From Phycisphaerae bacterium (GTDB lineage Bacteria > Planctomycetota > Phycisphaerae > SM23-33): a stretch of DNA of 64,000 nt. The translations under genes were made by a program, and so were the position numbers. The notes under the pieces are model-generated. The model was not told the origin of the DNA. It did no database searches and saw nothing but the letters and a program-made list of their open reading frames with translations. The stretch covers positions 33,872 to 97,871 of the forward strand of contig WRDM01000005.1 of NCBI GenBank assembly GCA_009783465.1, read 5' to 3'. Below are positions 8,802 through 16,745 of this stretch, in pieces (position 1 is the stretch's first letter; every line of letters starts with the position of its first letter).

Positions 8802-9308
8802 ATGGCGTCGCGAATCCATCGTGAGTTGGAGCGGGTGTACTGGGAGCATCGGCAGGGGTTGTTTACGTTGGCCTTGTCGATTACCCGGTGTTCGTCGCGC
8901 GCCGAGGACGCGGTACAGGACGCGTTTGGGCGGCTGTGGCGGCTTCGCAAGCCGCCGCGGGGGGAGTTGACGCCGTACGTTTTCGCGGCCGTTCGCAATG
9001 CGGCCATCGACCAGATGCGTCGCAACGCGGGCATGATTCAGCCTCCGGAGGAGGTGTCGATTTTCGACGCCAAGGCGGAGGACCCCGCCGCCAGCGTGCT
9101 CGAGGCCGAGCGGCAGGAGTTGGTGCGGCAGGCGGTGGAAGCGTTGCCCGACGATCAGCGGCAGGCGATTATTTTGCACGTCTACGGCGGGTTGACGTTC
9201 GACGAGGTGGCCACGATGCTCGCCGAACCGCTGCCGACCATCGCCAGCCGCTACCGGCGGGCGCTGGAGAAACTCAAGCAGGCGCTGGAGAAGGTCAAAA
9301 GCCAATAG
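8802..9308 (+). CDS. ECF-type RNA polymerase sigma-70 factor
   Basis: Short alternative sigma factor (168 aa). Region 2 runs from HRELERVYWEHRQGLF through AEDAVQDAFGRLWR to YVFAAVRNAAIDQMRRN. Region 4 contains LPDDQRQAIILHVYGGLTF and the helix-turn-helix DEVATMLAEPLPTIASRY. ATG 8802 gives a protein starting at region 2; longer frames run into repeat H3. The final KSQ and stop lie in the first bases of repeat E2. The next gene encodes a one-helix membrane protein that could be its anti-sigma partner. Confidence 0.85.
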   Translation: MASRIHRELERVYWEHRQGLFTLALSITRCSSRAEDAVQDAFGRLWRLRKPPRGELTPYVFAAVRNAAIDQMRRNAGMIQPPEEVSIFDAKAEDPAASVLEAERQELVRQAVEALPDDQRQAIILHVYGGLTFDEVATMLAEPLPTIASRYRRALEKLKQALEKVKSQ

Positions 9309-9448
9309 CCAGTAGCCAATAGGTATGGAAAGATAAGGGCGAAAAAACAATGAGAGCGGAAATAGTCAGGGATGTGGCGAATTGTTTTGATCGTGTGATA
9401 AACAACAAGCTCTGCCATACCTGATGGCTATTGGCTATTGGCTTTTGG
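9297..9448. repeat. Repeat E2
   Basis: Arms GCCAATAGCCAGTAGCCAAT and inverted TGGCTATTGGCTATTGGC. The core is bounded by GGTATGG and CCATACC and contains GATCGTGTGATAAACAACAA. It separates the sigma factor from the membrane protein. Confidence 0.9.
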
Positions 9449-9510
9449 GAAAGAATTTTGCATAAACCCACGTGTGCGTGTCGTGTGACGATTGGGAGGC
9501 TGTGACGACG

Positions 9511-9957
9511 ATGGACGATCGTGAAATGGAAGCCTTGTTGCGGCGGATGCCGCTGGCCCGGCCTGGCGATTCGATGGATGCCAACGTGCTGGCCCGTCGG
9601 CCTCGGCGGGTCGTGCCGCTGGCGATTGCGGGCGGCGGGACGCTCGCGGCGGCGGCGACGCTTGTGCTGGCGTTCACACTGGGTTGGCTCGGCCAACACG
9701 CTGCGCCGGCGCCGCACGCCCCGACCGCGCCAAGTCCTGCCCACGTGGGCTATGACGATCAACTCATGCCCACCGAACGCGCCAACGGCCGAACGCCGCT
9801 GGCCAAACCTGGCGACATGACCAATCCCAGCCCAACCGTCAAAGTCCGCGACGCCGGCGACAAAACCACCTGGACAGGCCTCGACGACAGCGTCCACGTC
9901 GAGGACGCGACCAAGCCGCACGACGAAGAAATCCATATCAATGTGGTCGTGGACTAA
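9511..9957 (+). CDS. Single-pass membrane protein, possible anti-sigma factor
   Basis: 148 residues: a short acidic cytoplasmic segment MDDREMEALLRRMP, one transmembrane helix near residues 34-55 (PLAIAGGGTLAAAATLVLAF), and a Pro/Ala-rich then acidic outer segment ending EEIHINVVVD. No zinc-binding HxxxCxxC is present, so it is not a classical ZAS anti-sigma factor; the suggestion rests on its position after an ECF sigma gene and on its topology. ATG 9511 has GGGAGG 12 bases upstream; an in-frame GTG at 9502 is possible. Confidence 0.6.
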   Translation: MDDREMEALLRRMPLARPGDSMDANVLARRPRRVVPLAIAGGGTLAAAATLVLAFTLGWLGQHAAPAPHAPTAPSPAHVGYDDQLMPTERANGRTPLAKPGDMTNPSPTVKVRDAGDKTTWTGLDDSVHVEDATKPHDEEIHINVVVD

Positions 9958-9970
9958 GGGGTTTCCTGTT

Positions 9971-10215
9971 CTCGTGGCGTGAACGAACGATTCGTTCGAG
10001 GGAACCGTTCAGCCAGTAGCCAGTAGCCATCAGGTATGATGGAGCTTACTGTTGCTCACACGATCCACGGGTTTCGCTATACGACAATACGTTGCCGCTC
10101 TCATTGTTTTTTCGCCTTCGCTTTTCCATACCTATTGGCTACTGGCTATTGGCTACTGGCTGAGCGGTTCCCTCGACCAGGCGGTTCCTTTGCGACACGA
10201 GAATGGAAAGCCCCT
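9971..10215. repeat. Repeat E3 (core reversed relative to E2)
   Basis: Outer shell CGTGGCGTGAACGAACGATT with GTTCGAGGGAACCG, then TAGCCA arms, then a core that reads in the opposite direction (CACACGATC on the + strand), then the inverted arms and shell. It fills most of the gap before the DUF4416 gene. Confidence 0.88.
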
Positions 10216-10280
10216 GCGTTTGCCCCGACTGCCCACGCGAAACGTTTGCTTTTTCCATATTCTATCACGACAATGCACGC

Positions 10281-10829
10281 ATGGCTGCGATGGCCACACC
10301 GCCGACGGTTCTTCTGATTTGCGGCATGATTTCCGCAAGGGTTGACCTGTTCGCGCAGACCGCCGAGGAATTGGAGCGGCTCTTCGGGCCTGTCGAAATT
10401 CGCAGCGACGTGATGCCGTTCGATTTCACGCACTATTACGACCGTCAGATGGGCAGCCCGTTGTGGCGGCAGTTCGTGAGTTTCGCCCAGCCGATCACGG
10501 GCGACGCCCTCGCGGCGGCCAAGCGGGCGACCAACGAACTCGAAGAACAGTTCGCCCAACGCCTCCAGGCCCCCGACGCGCCCGCCCGGCCTATCAATCT
10601 CGATCCCGGTTACGTCGATCTTTCCAAACTCGTCCTGGCCAGTTGCAAGGATTTTTCGCATCGCGTGTATCTGGGCGGCGGAGTGTTCGGCGAGATCACG
10701 TTGATGTATCACAAGGACCGCTGGGACGCGTTGGGGTGGACGTTTCCCGACTACGCCAGCGGGCGGTATCACGGGTTTTTGTCCGCCGTTCGCGCGAGGC
10801 TTCGCCAGCGGGGAGGTCGAGCATGTTGA
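10281..10829 (+). CDS. DUF4416 family protein
   Basis: 182 residues matching the DUF4416 pattern along nearly its whole length: LLICGMISARVDLF, ELERLFGPVEIRS, MPFDFTHYYDRQMG, FVSFAQPI, TNELEEQF, INLDPGYVDLSKLVLAS, KDFSHRVYLGGGVFGEITL and WTFPDY. No biochemical function is established for the family. ATG 10281 is chosen; ATG 10290 is equally possible. The stop overlaps the start of the next gene by 7 bases, so the two are probably co-translated and the protein may be linked to envelope polysaccharide synthesis. Confidence 0.85.
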   Translation: MAAMATPPTVLLICGMISARVDLFAQTAEELERLFGPVEIRSDVMPFDFTHYYDRQMGSPLWRQFVSFAQPITGDALAAAKRATNELEEQFAQRLQAPDAPARPINLDPGYVDLSKLVLASCKDFSHRVYLGGGVFGEITLMYHKDRWDALGWTFPDYASGRYHGFLSAVRARLRQRGGRAC

Positions 10830-11926
10830 TGTGGGCGGGTCTGGCCGCGGTGGCGGTGGCGTTTGCGGTGTCGGTGGTGGCGACGGCGTTGGCCAAGCGG
10901 GTCGCGCGGCGCGTGGGGTTTTTGGACGTGCCCCAGGGCAGGAAGGCGCACGCGGTCGCGACGCCGCTGCTGGGCGGATCGGGCATCTTGTTGGCGGTGC
11001 TGCTGCCGAGCCTGGCGGCGTTGGCGGCGGTGAGCGTCTGGTCGGCGCACGGCGTGCCGGAGTGGTTGACTCGGCTGGCGCCGCAGTTGGCGATCCATGT
11101 TGACGGGGCGGCGTCGCGAGTGGGGCAGGCGTTGGGCGTGCTGGCGGCGGCGGTGGCGCTGCACGTGCTGGGGCTTGTCGACGACAAAAAGCATTTGGCC
11201 GCGTGGCCGAAGTTGATCGCGCAGATGGCCATCATCAGCGCGGCGGTGATCGTGTGTGACATTCGCATTCTCACGTTGCTGGGGGATTGGCCCAGTGGCG
11301 TGGTGACGATTTTGTGGCTGACGGTGCTGACGAATTCGTTCAATTTTCTGGACAACATGGACGGTTTGTCGGCGGGCGTGGCGGCGATCTGCGCGGCGGC
11401 GTTGCTGGCGGCGTCGGCGTCGATCGGTCAGATTTTCGTATCGGCCTGGGCGTGTTTGTTGCTTGGCGCGTTGCTGGGATTCCTGCCGTACAATTTTTCG
11501 CCGGCGTCGATTTACATGGGCGACGCGGGCAGCCTGGTGGTGGGATTTCTGGTGGGTGTGATCAGTTGCCTCACTACGTACGTGCATGAGTCGCTGGCGC
11601 CGTATGCCATGCTGGTGCCGCTGGTGGTGATGGCGGTGCCGCTGTACGACACATGCAGCGTGGTGGCGTTGCGGCTGCGGGCGGGGGTCAATCCGATGGT
11701 CGGCGATCGGCGACATTTTTCGCACCGGCTGGTCAAGCGGGGCATGAGCACGCGGAAGGCGGTGCTGACGATTTACCTGTGCACGGCGGGCACAGCGATC
11801 GCCGCGACGCTGCTGCCGCGTGTGGACGCGGCCGGCGCGGTGCTGATTCTCGTGCAGACGCTCGCGATGTTGACGATCGTGGCCATACTCGAAAGCGACG
11901 ATGCCCAGCAAGCCCCCAAAGCCTGA
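10823..11926 (+). CDS. Polyprenyl-phosphate glycosyl-1-phosphate transferase (WecA/MraY family)
   Basis: Polytopic membrane enzyme (367 aa) that should transfer a sugar-1-phosphate from a UDP-sugar to undecaprenyl phosphate, starting a lipid-linked polysaccharide. Seen: DVPQGRKAHAVATPLLGG after helix 1, the Mg-binding GLVDDKKHL, the catalytic loop NSFNFLDNMDGLSAG near 172-186, IYMGDAGSL near 231-239 and the sugar-recognition loop RRHFSHRLVKRG near 295-306. The last resembles WecA-type enzymes more than MraY. GGGAGG precedes ATG 10823; ATG 10829 is an alternative. It overlaps DUF4416 upstream and the ligase downstream. Confidence 0.88.
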   Translation: MLMWAGLAAVAVAFAVSVVATALAKRVARRVGFLDVPQGRKAHAVATPLLGGSGILLAVLLPSLAALAAVSVWSAHGVPEWLTRLAPQLAIHVDGAASRVGQALGVLAAAVALHVLGLVDDKKHLAAWPKLIAQMAIISAAVIVCDIRILTLLGDWPSGVVTILWLTVLTNSFNFLDNMDGLSAGVAAICAAALLAASASIGQIFVSAWACLLLGALLGFLPYNFSPASIYMGDAGSLVVGFLVGVISCLTTYVHESLAPYAMLVPLVVMAVPLYDTCSVVALRLRAGVNPMVGDRRHFSHRLVKRGMSTRKAVLTIYLCTAGTAIAATLLPRVDAAGAVLILVQTLAMLTIVAILESDDAQQAPKA

Positions 11927-14666
11927 TCCGGCGCCGCGGAAGCTACGCAGGGCAAGCCCTGATCGCGGCGGCGCGGCCTTGTCATCTGGGCGTGCCGGTA
12001 CGGAGACTTGGGGCGTGCGGTTGCAGACCGTCGCGTTTTTTTTGTTGCTGGCGTGTGTGGTCGCGAGGCCTTTCATGGCGGAGATGACGTACGAGCCGTC
12101 GTCGTCGGTCAAGGGGTTGTTCGCGGCGGAGATGAAGGCGGATCAACGTCAGCCGGACCGCACCGATTTGTCGCGGTCGGTTTTCGCCATGCTCACGCTG
12201 CTGTCGGCGGGGCTGTGGGCGCTGGGCGCGGGCTTGGAGGCGGTGCGCCACCGTAGCACGGGCGTCCCGCCCGTGAGTCGCATGGGCGTCTCGCCCATGC
12301 AAGATCAATCGGTAAGTGACATATCTCCCGTACGGCAAGACGGCCACGGGCGAGACGCCCGTGGGACTCACGGGCAAGATGCCCGTGCTACTGGAGGCGC
12401 GCGTTGGCTGGGCGTTCTACTGGCGGCGTTTGTCGTGTTGTCGGCGTTCAGCGTGGCGGTTGCGTCCAACAAGCGGCTGGCGATGACAGGGTGGCTGGAA
12501 CAGTCGACGTTGCTGCTGGCGGGGTTTCTCGCGATGCAACTGTGCCGCGTGCGATGGCGGTTTGTCGTGGTGTTGGTGGTGTTGGCGGCGCTGGCGTTTA
12601 CGATGTCGGCCAAGGGGTTGTGGGAGTTTTTTGTCGAGGCGCCGATCAAGGTCGCGCAGTGGGAGGAGAATTCCGCGGAGATATTGCGTCGGCTGGACGT
12701 GCCGCCGGATTCGCCGCAGGCGATCGCCGTGAAGTCCCGCGCGACGGAGTCGACGCCGGCGGGGTTCATCGTGATGGCCAATGTGTTCGCGTCGCTGCTG
12801 GGGGTGTTGTTGTTGGCGGTGGTGGGCTTGGCGGCGGCGAAGTTTCTCCAGGCCAGGCGGGCGCTGCCGGCGTTTCTGGCGACACGGAAGCGGGGCGAGT
12901 TGCCGGTTGGCGTCGTGGTGGCGTCGGCGGTGGCGGTGCTGGCGGTTCCGCTGGCGGCGGTGCTGACGTTGACGCGGAGCCGCGGGGGCATCGTGTCGAC
13001 CGTTCTTGCGCTGGCGGCCTTCGCGGTGATTTTTCGTTATCGTAACGCGTTGGCGGCGCGGTGGAAAAAAGCGGTGCTCGCGGCTGGCGTTGTGTTTTTG
13101 GCGTTGCTGGCTGCGGTCGTGGCGTTTGGGTTGACGTACGATCGGTTGCCGACGAAGACGATGGAATTTCGCTGGCTGTATTGGACGGCCAGTGCGCGGA
13201 TGATCGCGGAAACGCCGCTGACGGGCGTGGGTGCGGGCAATTTCGGGGCGGCGTATTTGACGGTTCGCGACGTTCGCGGCGAGGAGGCCGTCAAGAATCC
13301 GCATAATGTGATCGTGCATGCGTTGGCGGAATTCGGCGTGCCGGCGGGCGTGGCGTTTCTGGGGATTCTCGGCGTGATGCTGGTGCGGAGCGCGAGGCCC
13401 GCCAGAGGTGGCATGGGCATCCCTGCCACGACGAAGCGCAGCGGAGACGGGTTGTCCGCGTCTGGCATTGGAGATGATTTGTCGTCTTCCACTCGCCTGT
13501 TGTATGGAGCGCACAACGCGGGCGAGACGCCCGCGTCACGTTGCCCGCCCGTGCTGGCTTGGCTGCTCGTGGCCACGGTGCCGGCGGTGGGATTGGCGCG
13601 GGCATATTTTTCGTTTTCGTCCGGCCTGGGTGATGCGGTGGCGTGGGTGGTCGTTTTCGCTCTTGGCGTGGTGTTGGCGTTTTTCGCGTTGCGTTCGCTG
13701 GCGGAGCCGGACGCGGATTTGTCGCCGGTCCGCATCGCGTTGGGCGTGGCAGGGGCGGCGTTTGTGCTGCATGATTTGATTAATTTCGCGTTCTTCCAGC
13801 CGGCGACGGCGGCGGTGTTCTGGCTGATGCTCGGCGCGTCGGCCAGTCGCGTCGGGCCACGTGGCGTATTACGTCTCGCGGGCGTCCCGCCCGCGTCCGG
13901 TGGTTTGGCGTCTTCCAACGACCATGCACAAGGAACGCACAACGTGGGCGAGACGCCCGCGTCACGTGCTACGGCCTTGCGGGCGTTGTCGGTTTTGTTT
14001 CTGGCGGCTGCGGTGGCGGTGGGGGTGGTGCAGGTTTTGCCCGTGGCGAGGCGGACGGCGGCGACCGTGGACATGTTGCATGCGTTGTATGATCGCGATG
14101 TGCAGCGGGCGTTGGCCGCGGCGGAGCGGGCGGCGGAGGCGGATGCGTGGGATCCCGTCGCCGCCGCCGATGCGGCCCGGCTGGTGGTTCATACTGCCGC
14201 GGGGCCTGATGCGGCGCGGCGGGCGCGAGCGTTTGTCGACCAGGCCGTCGCGCGGGATCCGCGTCATGCGAAATATTATCTGCTGCGGGCGGGCGTGCTG
14301 GGCGAGGATCCCGCCGCGCTGGCCGACTGGCAGCGGGCCGTCGAGTTGGATCCGCAAAACATGCGGGCGCGGATTGATTTCGCGCTGCGGCTGTCCTGGG
14401 CCGATCCGGCCGAGTTAACGCGGGCGCTGGAGCAACTCGAGCAGGCCGACCGCGTGGACGCGGGCCTGTTCGCCGAGAGCAACGAGCGTCTCAACAAGCC
14501 CGACCGCGCCCGACTGACTGCGCTACTCACCGCCGCCCGCGGGGCCATACTGGGTGTGGAACATCACGCCGCGCAGGCCGTCAACGTGGTGGCGGAGGCG
14601 CTAAAACCGATCGCGCCGCGCCAGAGCGAACAGCTGCGGGCGTTGGCGAAAACGATGGGGACGTAG
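11901..14666 (+). CDS. O-antigen ligase/polymerase-like membrane protein with TPR tail and three repeat inserts
   Basis: Large protein (921 aa) with many transmembrane helices and the Wzy_C/O-antigen ligase core: TLTRSRGGIVSTVLALAAF, then ETPLTGVGAGNFGAAYL and NPHNVIVHALAEFGVPAGV, the His-containing periplasmic loop. Such proteins ligate or polymerise lipid-linked glycans outside the inner membrane. The last ~220 residues form soluble TPR-like helices (ALAAAERAAEADAWDPVAAA and later repeats), as in planctomycetal and PEP-CTERM-type polymerases. Three in-frame G-type inserts interrupt it (residues about 118-164, 501-548 and 653-691). ATG 11901 overlaps the upstream transferase by 26 bases. Confidence 0.82.
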   Translation: MPSKPPKPDPAPRKLRRASPDRGGAALSSGRAGTETWGVRLQTVAFFLLLACVVARPFMAEMTYEPSSSVKGLFAAEMKADQRQPDRTDLSRSVFAMLTLLSAGLWALGAGLEAVRHRSTGVPPVSRMGVSPMQDQSVSDISPVRQDGHGRDARGTHGQDARATGGARWLGVLLAAFVVLSAFSVAVASNKRLAMTGWLEQSTLLLAGFLAMQLCRVRWRFVVVLVVLAALAFTMSAKGLWEFFVEAPIKVAQWEENSAEILRRLDVPPDSPQAIAVKSRATESTPAGFIVMANVFASLLGVLLLAVVGLAAAKFLQARRALPAFLATRKRGELPVGVVVASAVAVLAVPLAAVLTLTRSRGGIVSTVLALAAFAVIFRYRNALAARWKKAVLAAGVVFLALLAAVVAFGLTYDRLPTKTMEFRWLYWTASARMIAETPLTGVGAGNFGAAYLTVRDVRGEEAVKNPHNVIVHALAEFGVPAGVAFLGILGVMLVRSARPARGGMGIPATTKRSGDGLSASGIGDDLSSSTRLLYGAHNAGETPASRCPPVLAWLLVATVPAVGLARAYFSFSSGLGDAVAWVVVFALGVVLAFFALRSLAEPDADLSPVRIALGVAGAAFVLHDLINFAFFQPATAAVFWLMLGASASRVGPRGVLRLAGVPPASGGLASSNDHAQGTHNVGETPASRATALRALSVLFLAAAVAVGVVQVLPVARRTAATVDMLHALYDRDVQRALAAAERAAEADAWDPVAAADAARLVVHTAAGPDAARRARAFVDQAVARDPRHAKYYLLRAGVLGEDPAALADWQRAVELDPQNMRARIDFALRLSWADPAELTRALEQLEQADRVDAGLFAESNERLNKPDRARLTALLTAARGAILGVEHHAAQAVNVVAEALKPIAPRQSEQLRALAKTMGT
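12253..12392. repeat. Repeat G3, in-frame insert in the ligase gene
   Basis: GTAGCACGGGCGTCCCGCCC at the left and GGGCAAGATGCCCGTGCTAC at the right; encodes STGVPPVSRMGVSPM and HGRDARGTHGQDARATG in the gene's frame. It sits in a loop between the first helices. Confidence 0.87.
13400..13545. repeat. Repeat G4, in-frame insert in the ligase gene
   Basis: The right half carries GCGGGCGAGACGCCCGCGTC, translated NAGETPAS. The left half (GGTGGCATGGGCATCCCTGCC) is weakly paired. The centre GTCTTCCACTCGC resembles the centre of G5. Confidence 0.65.
13858..13972. repeat. Repeat G5, in-frame insert in the ligase gene
   Basis: Left arm CGCGGGCGTCCCGCCCGCGT and right arm GTGGGCGAGACGCCCGCGTC around TTGGCGTCTTCCAACGACC. 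Encodes AGVPPAS and NVGETPAS in frame, between a transmembrane region and the next helix. Confidence 0.82.
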
Positions 14667-14670
14667 ACGC

Positions 14671-14790
14671 GAAATTCGAAACAAAAAGGCTGTAGACTAC
14701 AAGCTGTAGGCTGTAGGCATGACATGCCTGCCATGCGGTCAACCTACAGTCTTCAGCCTTCAGCCTACAGCCTTTTTGTTTCGAATTTCG
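14671..14790. repeat. Repeat T1 (GCTGTAG tandem-arm palindrome) between convergent genes
   Basis: Arms CGAAATTCGAAACAAAAAGG (with CTGTAG units) and the inverted CCTTTTTGTTTCGAATTTCG. With T-runs on both strands beside the stem it could end transcription from both convergent genes. Confidence 0.85.
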
Positions 14791-14807
14791 TGCTTCGTGC
14801 TTCGGAT

Positions 14808-15443
14808 TTACTTCTTCGCCGCCCACAGGAAGCCGCGGATCGTCATTGCCAGCACGGCGGGGTATTTCACGAGTTCCTCGTGGCTGTGGCCCAGTGCGGA
14901 GTAGAACACGCGGCCTTTGCCCCATTGCTTGGTCCAGATCACCGGCATGACGGTGATCTGGCCGTCATAGTCGTACGGCGTGTTGGCGAGCACGCGGATG
15001 CCGGGGTCGGTCATCATGTAATACTGTTCGCTCTTGTAGGGGAAGGTCGGCGGCAGGCCTTCGGTGATGGAGTCCGTGCAGGTCAACTGTACCGCGTATT
15101 CGTCGACGAACGGATGCCCGACGAAATGTCCGCCGACCATCCACTGGTACTCCAGGTTCGCGCGGAACGCGTCGCCCGTGCCGCCGTGGCAGCCCGCGAA
15201 CCCCACGCCGAACTCCCGCACGGCCTTGTTCAGATTCGCCCAGTGCTCGTCGCTGATCGTGCCCATCGTCCACTGCGGAATGATCACGTCGAACGTCTTG
15301 AGCGTCTCCAGGTCGCCGAGGCAATCCTGCGAGTTGGCGACGACGACATCGACACCCTTGGCCCGAAGCTCGCTGGCCAACAACTGCGACGTCTGCTCAG
15401 GCGTGTGGCCATCCCAGCCACCCCAGAAAATCAGTGCTTTCAT
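14808..15443 (-). CDS. ThuA-like protein (glutamine-amidotransferase-like fold)
   Basis: 211 residues of the ThuA family: MKALIFWGGWDGHTPEQTS start, FDVIIPQWTMGTISDEHW, GVGFAGCHGGTGDAFR, where the GCHGG turn replaces the amidotransferase nucleophile elbow, then a conserved metal- or sugar-facing region around PFVDEYAVQ and the end KGRVFYSALGHSHEEL. ThuA proteins are tied to trehalose or other sugar use and are abundant in Planctomycetota; the activity is not well defined. Start at 15443 with AAGGAAA 7 bases upstream. No signal peptide, so cytoplasmic. Confidence 0.87.
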   Translation of the reverse strand: MKALIFWGGWDGHTPEQTSQLLASELRAKGVDVVVANSQDCLGDLETLKTFDVIIPQWTMGTISDEHWANLNKAVREFGVGFAGCHGGTGDAFRANLEYQWMVGGHFVGHPFVDEYAVQLTCTDSITEGLPPTFPYKSEQYYMMTDPGIRVLANTPYDYDGQITVMPVIWTKQWGKGRVFYSALGHSHEELVKYPAVLAMTIRGFLWAAKK

Positions 15444-15510
15444 CTGCGTTTCCTTTTTGGTTGAACCGTTCGGATCGAACACGGGCGGGATTATACGGCA
15501 AGGAAGACGC

Positions 15511-15800
15511 AGTGGCAAGCGACAGGATCTTTCAGCTTTCGTGCGCGAACGAACGATTCGTTCGAGGGAACCGCCCAGCCAGTAGCCAATAGCCAGTAGT
15601 CAATAGGTATGGAAGAGCGATGGCGAAAAACAACGAGAGCGGCAACGGTTATCACGTAGTGAAACCTCCGGATCGTGTAAGAAATAACAAACTTCGCCAT
15701 ACCTGATGGCTACTGGCTAGTGGCTACTGGCTGAACGATTCCCTCGAACGAATCGTTCGTTCGCGCACGAAAGCTGAAAGATCCTGTCGCTTGCCACTTT
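15511..15800. repeat. Repeat E4 with long perfect outer arms
   Basis: Outer ~58 bases of each arm, starting AGTGGCAAGCGACAGGATCT, are exact inverses of each other and are not shared with other E copies. Then come the shell GAACGAACGATTCGTTCGAG, the TAGCCA arms and the core (GGTATGG to CCATACC). It fills the gap between ThuA and the phosphatidyltransferase. Confidence 0.92.
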
Positions 15801-15843
15801 CTCCTCGGCCGGTTCTATGATGTACGAGGGGGATGTTGTCGCC

Positions 15844-16509
15844 ATGAATATGTCGTCGGTGAACGTGTGGGGGCGGTTGAACTGGCCGAATCGGATCAGC
15901 GTGTTGCGGCTGATGCTGGTGGTGCCGTTTGTCGTGTTGTTGTTGAATCTGCACGATCCCGCGGCGGCGTGGAGCCGGTACGCCGCGCTGGGGATTTTCG
16001 TCGTGATGGCCTTCAGTGATTTTCTCGACGGCCTGCTGGCGAGGCGGTACAACCTTCGCACGCGGCTGGGGGCGTTTCTCGATCCGCTGGCGGACAAAAT
16101 TATCATCGTTTGTTCCGTCGTGCTGCTGTCGATTCCTGCCTTGGCGCCGCGGGAGTTTCACATTCCCGCTTACGTGGCCGCCGCCGTGGTCGGCAAGGAT
16201 TTGTGGGTCGCCATCGGATCGTTGGTGATGTATCGTGTCACGGGAAAGCTGACCATCCGCCCCAGCCGGCTTGGTAAACTGTCCACGGCCGTGCAACTGA
16301 CAACGGTGATTTGTGTGTTGTTGGTGCCCGACCTCGAGCGTCTCCGCGCCGGCCTGGGCGTCCATATCGCCTGGGGCCTGACGATCGCCACATTCGTCGT
16401 GAGCCTCCTGGCGATCCTCGGTTACACGCGGACGGGGCTGGATAGGGTCTTCAATGCCCGTGGCGCGAATGGGAGGTCCGTTCGAGGGAGACAAGCCAGT
16501 AGCCAGTAG
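15844..16509 (+). CDS. CDP-alcohol phosphatidyltransferase (PgsA-like)
   Basis: Integral membrane enzyme (221 aa) that should exchange CMP of CDP-diacylglycerol for an alcohol; glycerol-3-phosphate (PgsA) is the best guess. The family motif D-x2-D-G-x2-A-R-x8-G-x3-D-x3-D is complete: DFLDGLLARRYN at about 59-70 then GAFLDPLADK at about 76-85. N-terminal RLNWPNRISVLRL is typical of PgsA. ATG 15844 has GAGGGGGA about 10 bases upstream; an in-frame ATG at 15817 has none. The last residues SVRGRQASSQ and the stop are encoded by repeat E5, so the C-terminus is repeat-derived. Confidence 0.86.
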   Translation: MNMSSVNVWGRLNWPNRISVLRLMLVVPFVVLLLNLHDPAAAWSRYAALGIFVVMAFSDFLDGLLARRYNLRTRLGAFLDPLADKIIIVCSVVLLSIPALAPREFHIPAYVAAAVVGKDLWVAIGSLVMYRVTGKLTIRPSRLGKLSTAVQLTTVICVLLVPDLERLRAGLGVHIAWGLTIATFVVSLLAILGYTRTGLDRVFNARGANGRSVRGRQASSQ

Positions 16510-16742
16510 CCAGCAGGTATGGAAAAGCGAGGGCGAAATGGCCGGGGCCTGCGACCGATCACGCCACTTGCGTCACGTTACATGCGTTTGCCCTGGCGAA
16601 ACGGCAATGAAAACGGGAACGGGTGGCGACGTGGCGAATATCTGGATCGTGTGACAGGCAACAAGCCCTGCCATACCTACTGGCTACTGGCTTGCTCCCC
16701 TCGAACGAATCGTTCATTCCTGCCACGAGTATGGAAAGTCCC
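16459..16742. repeat. Repeat E5
   Basis: Overlaps the 3' end of the phosphatidyltransferase gene. Arms GCCAGTAGCCAGTAGCCAGC and inverted TACTGGCTACTGGC. The core is longer than in other copies because about 60 extra bases sit between GAAATGGCC and GCGAAACGGCAATG, which repeats the core start. Confidence 0.88.
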
Positions 16743-16745
16743 ACC

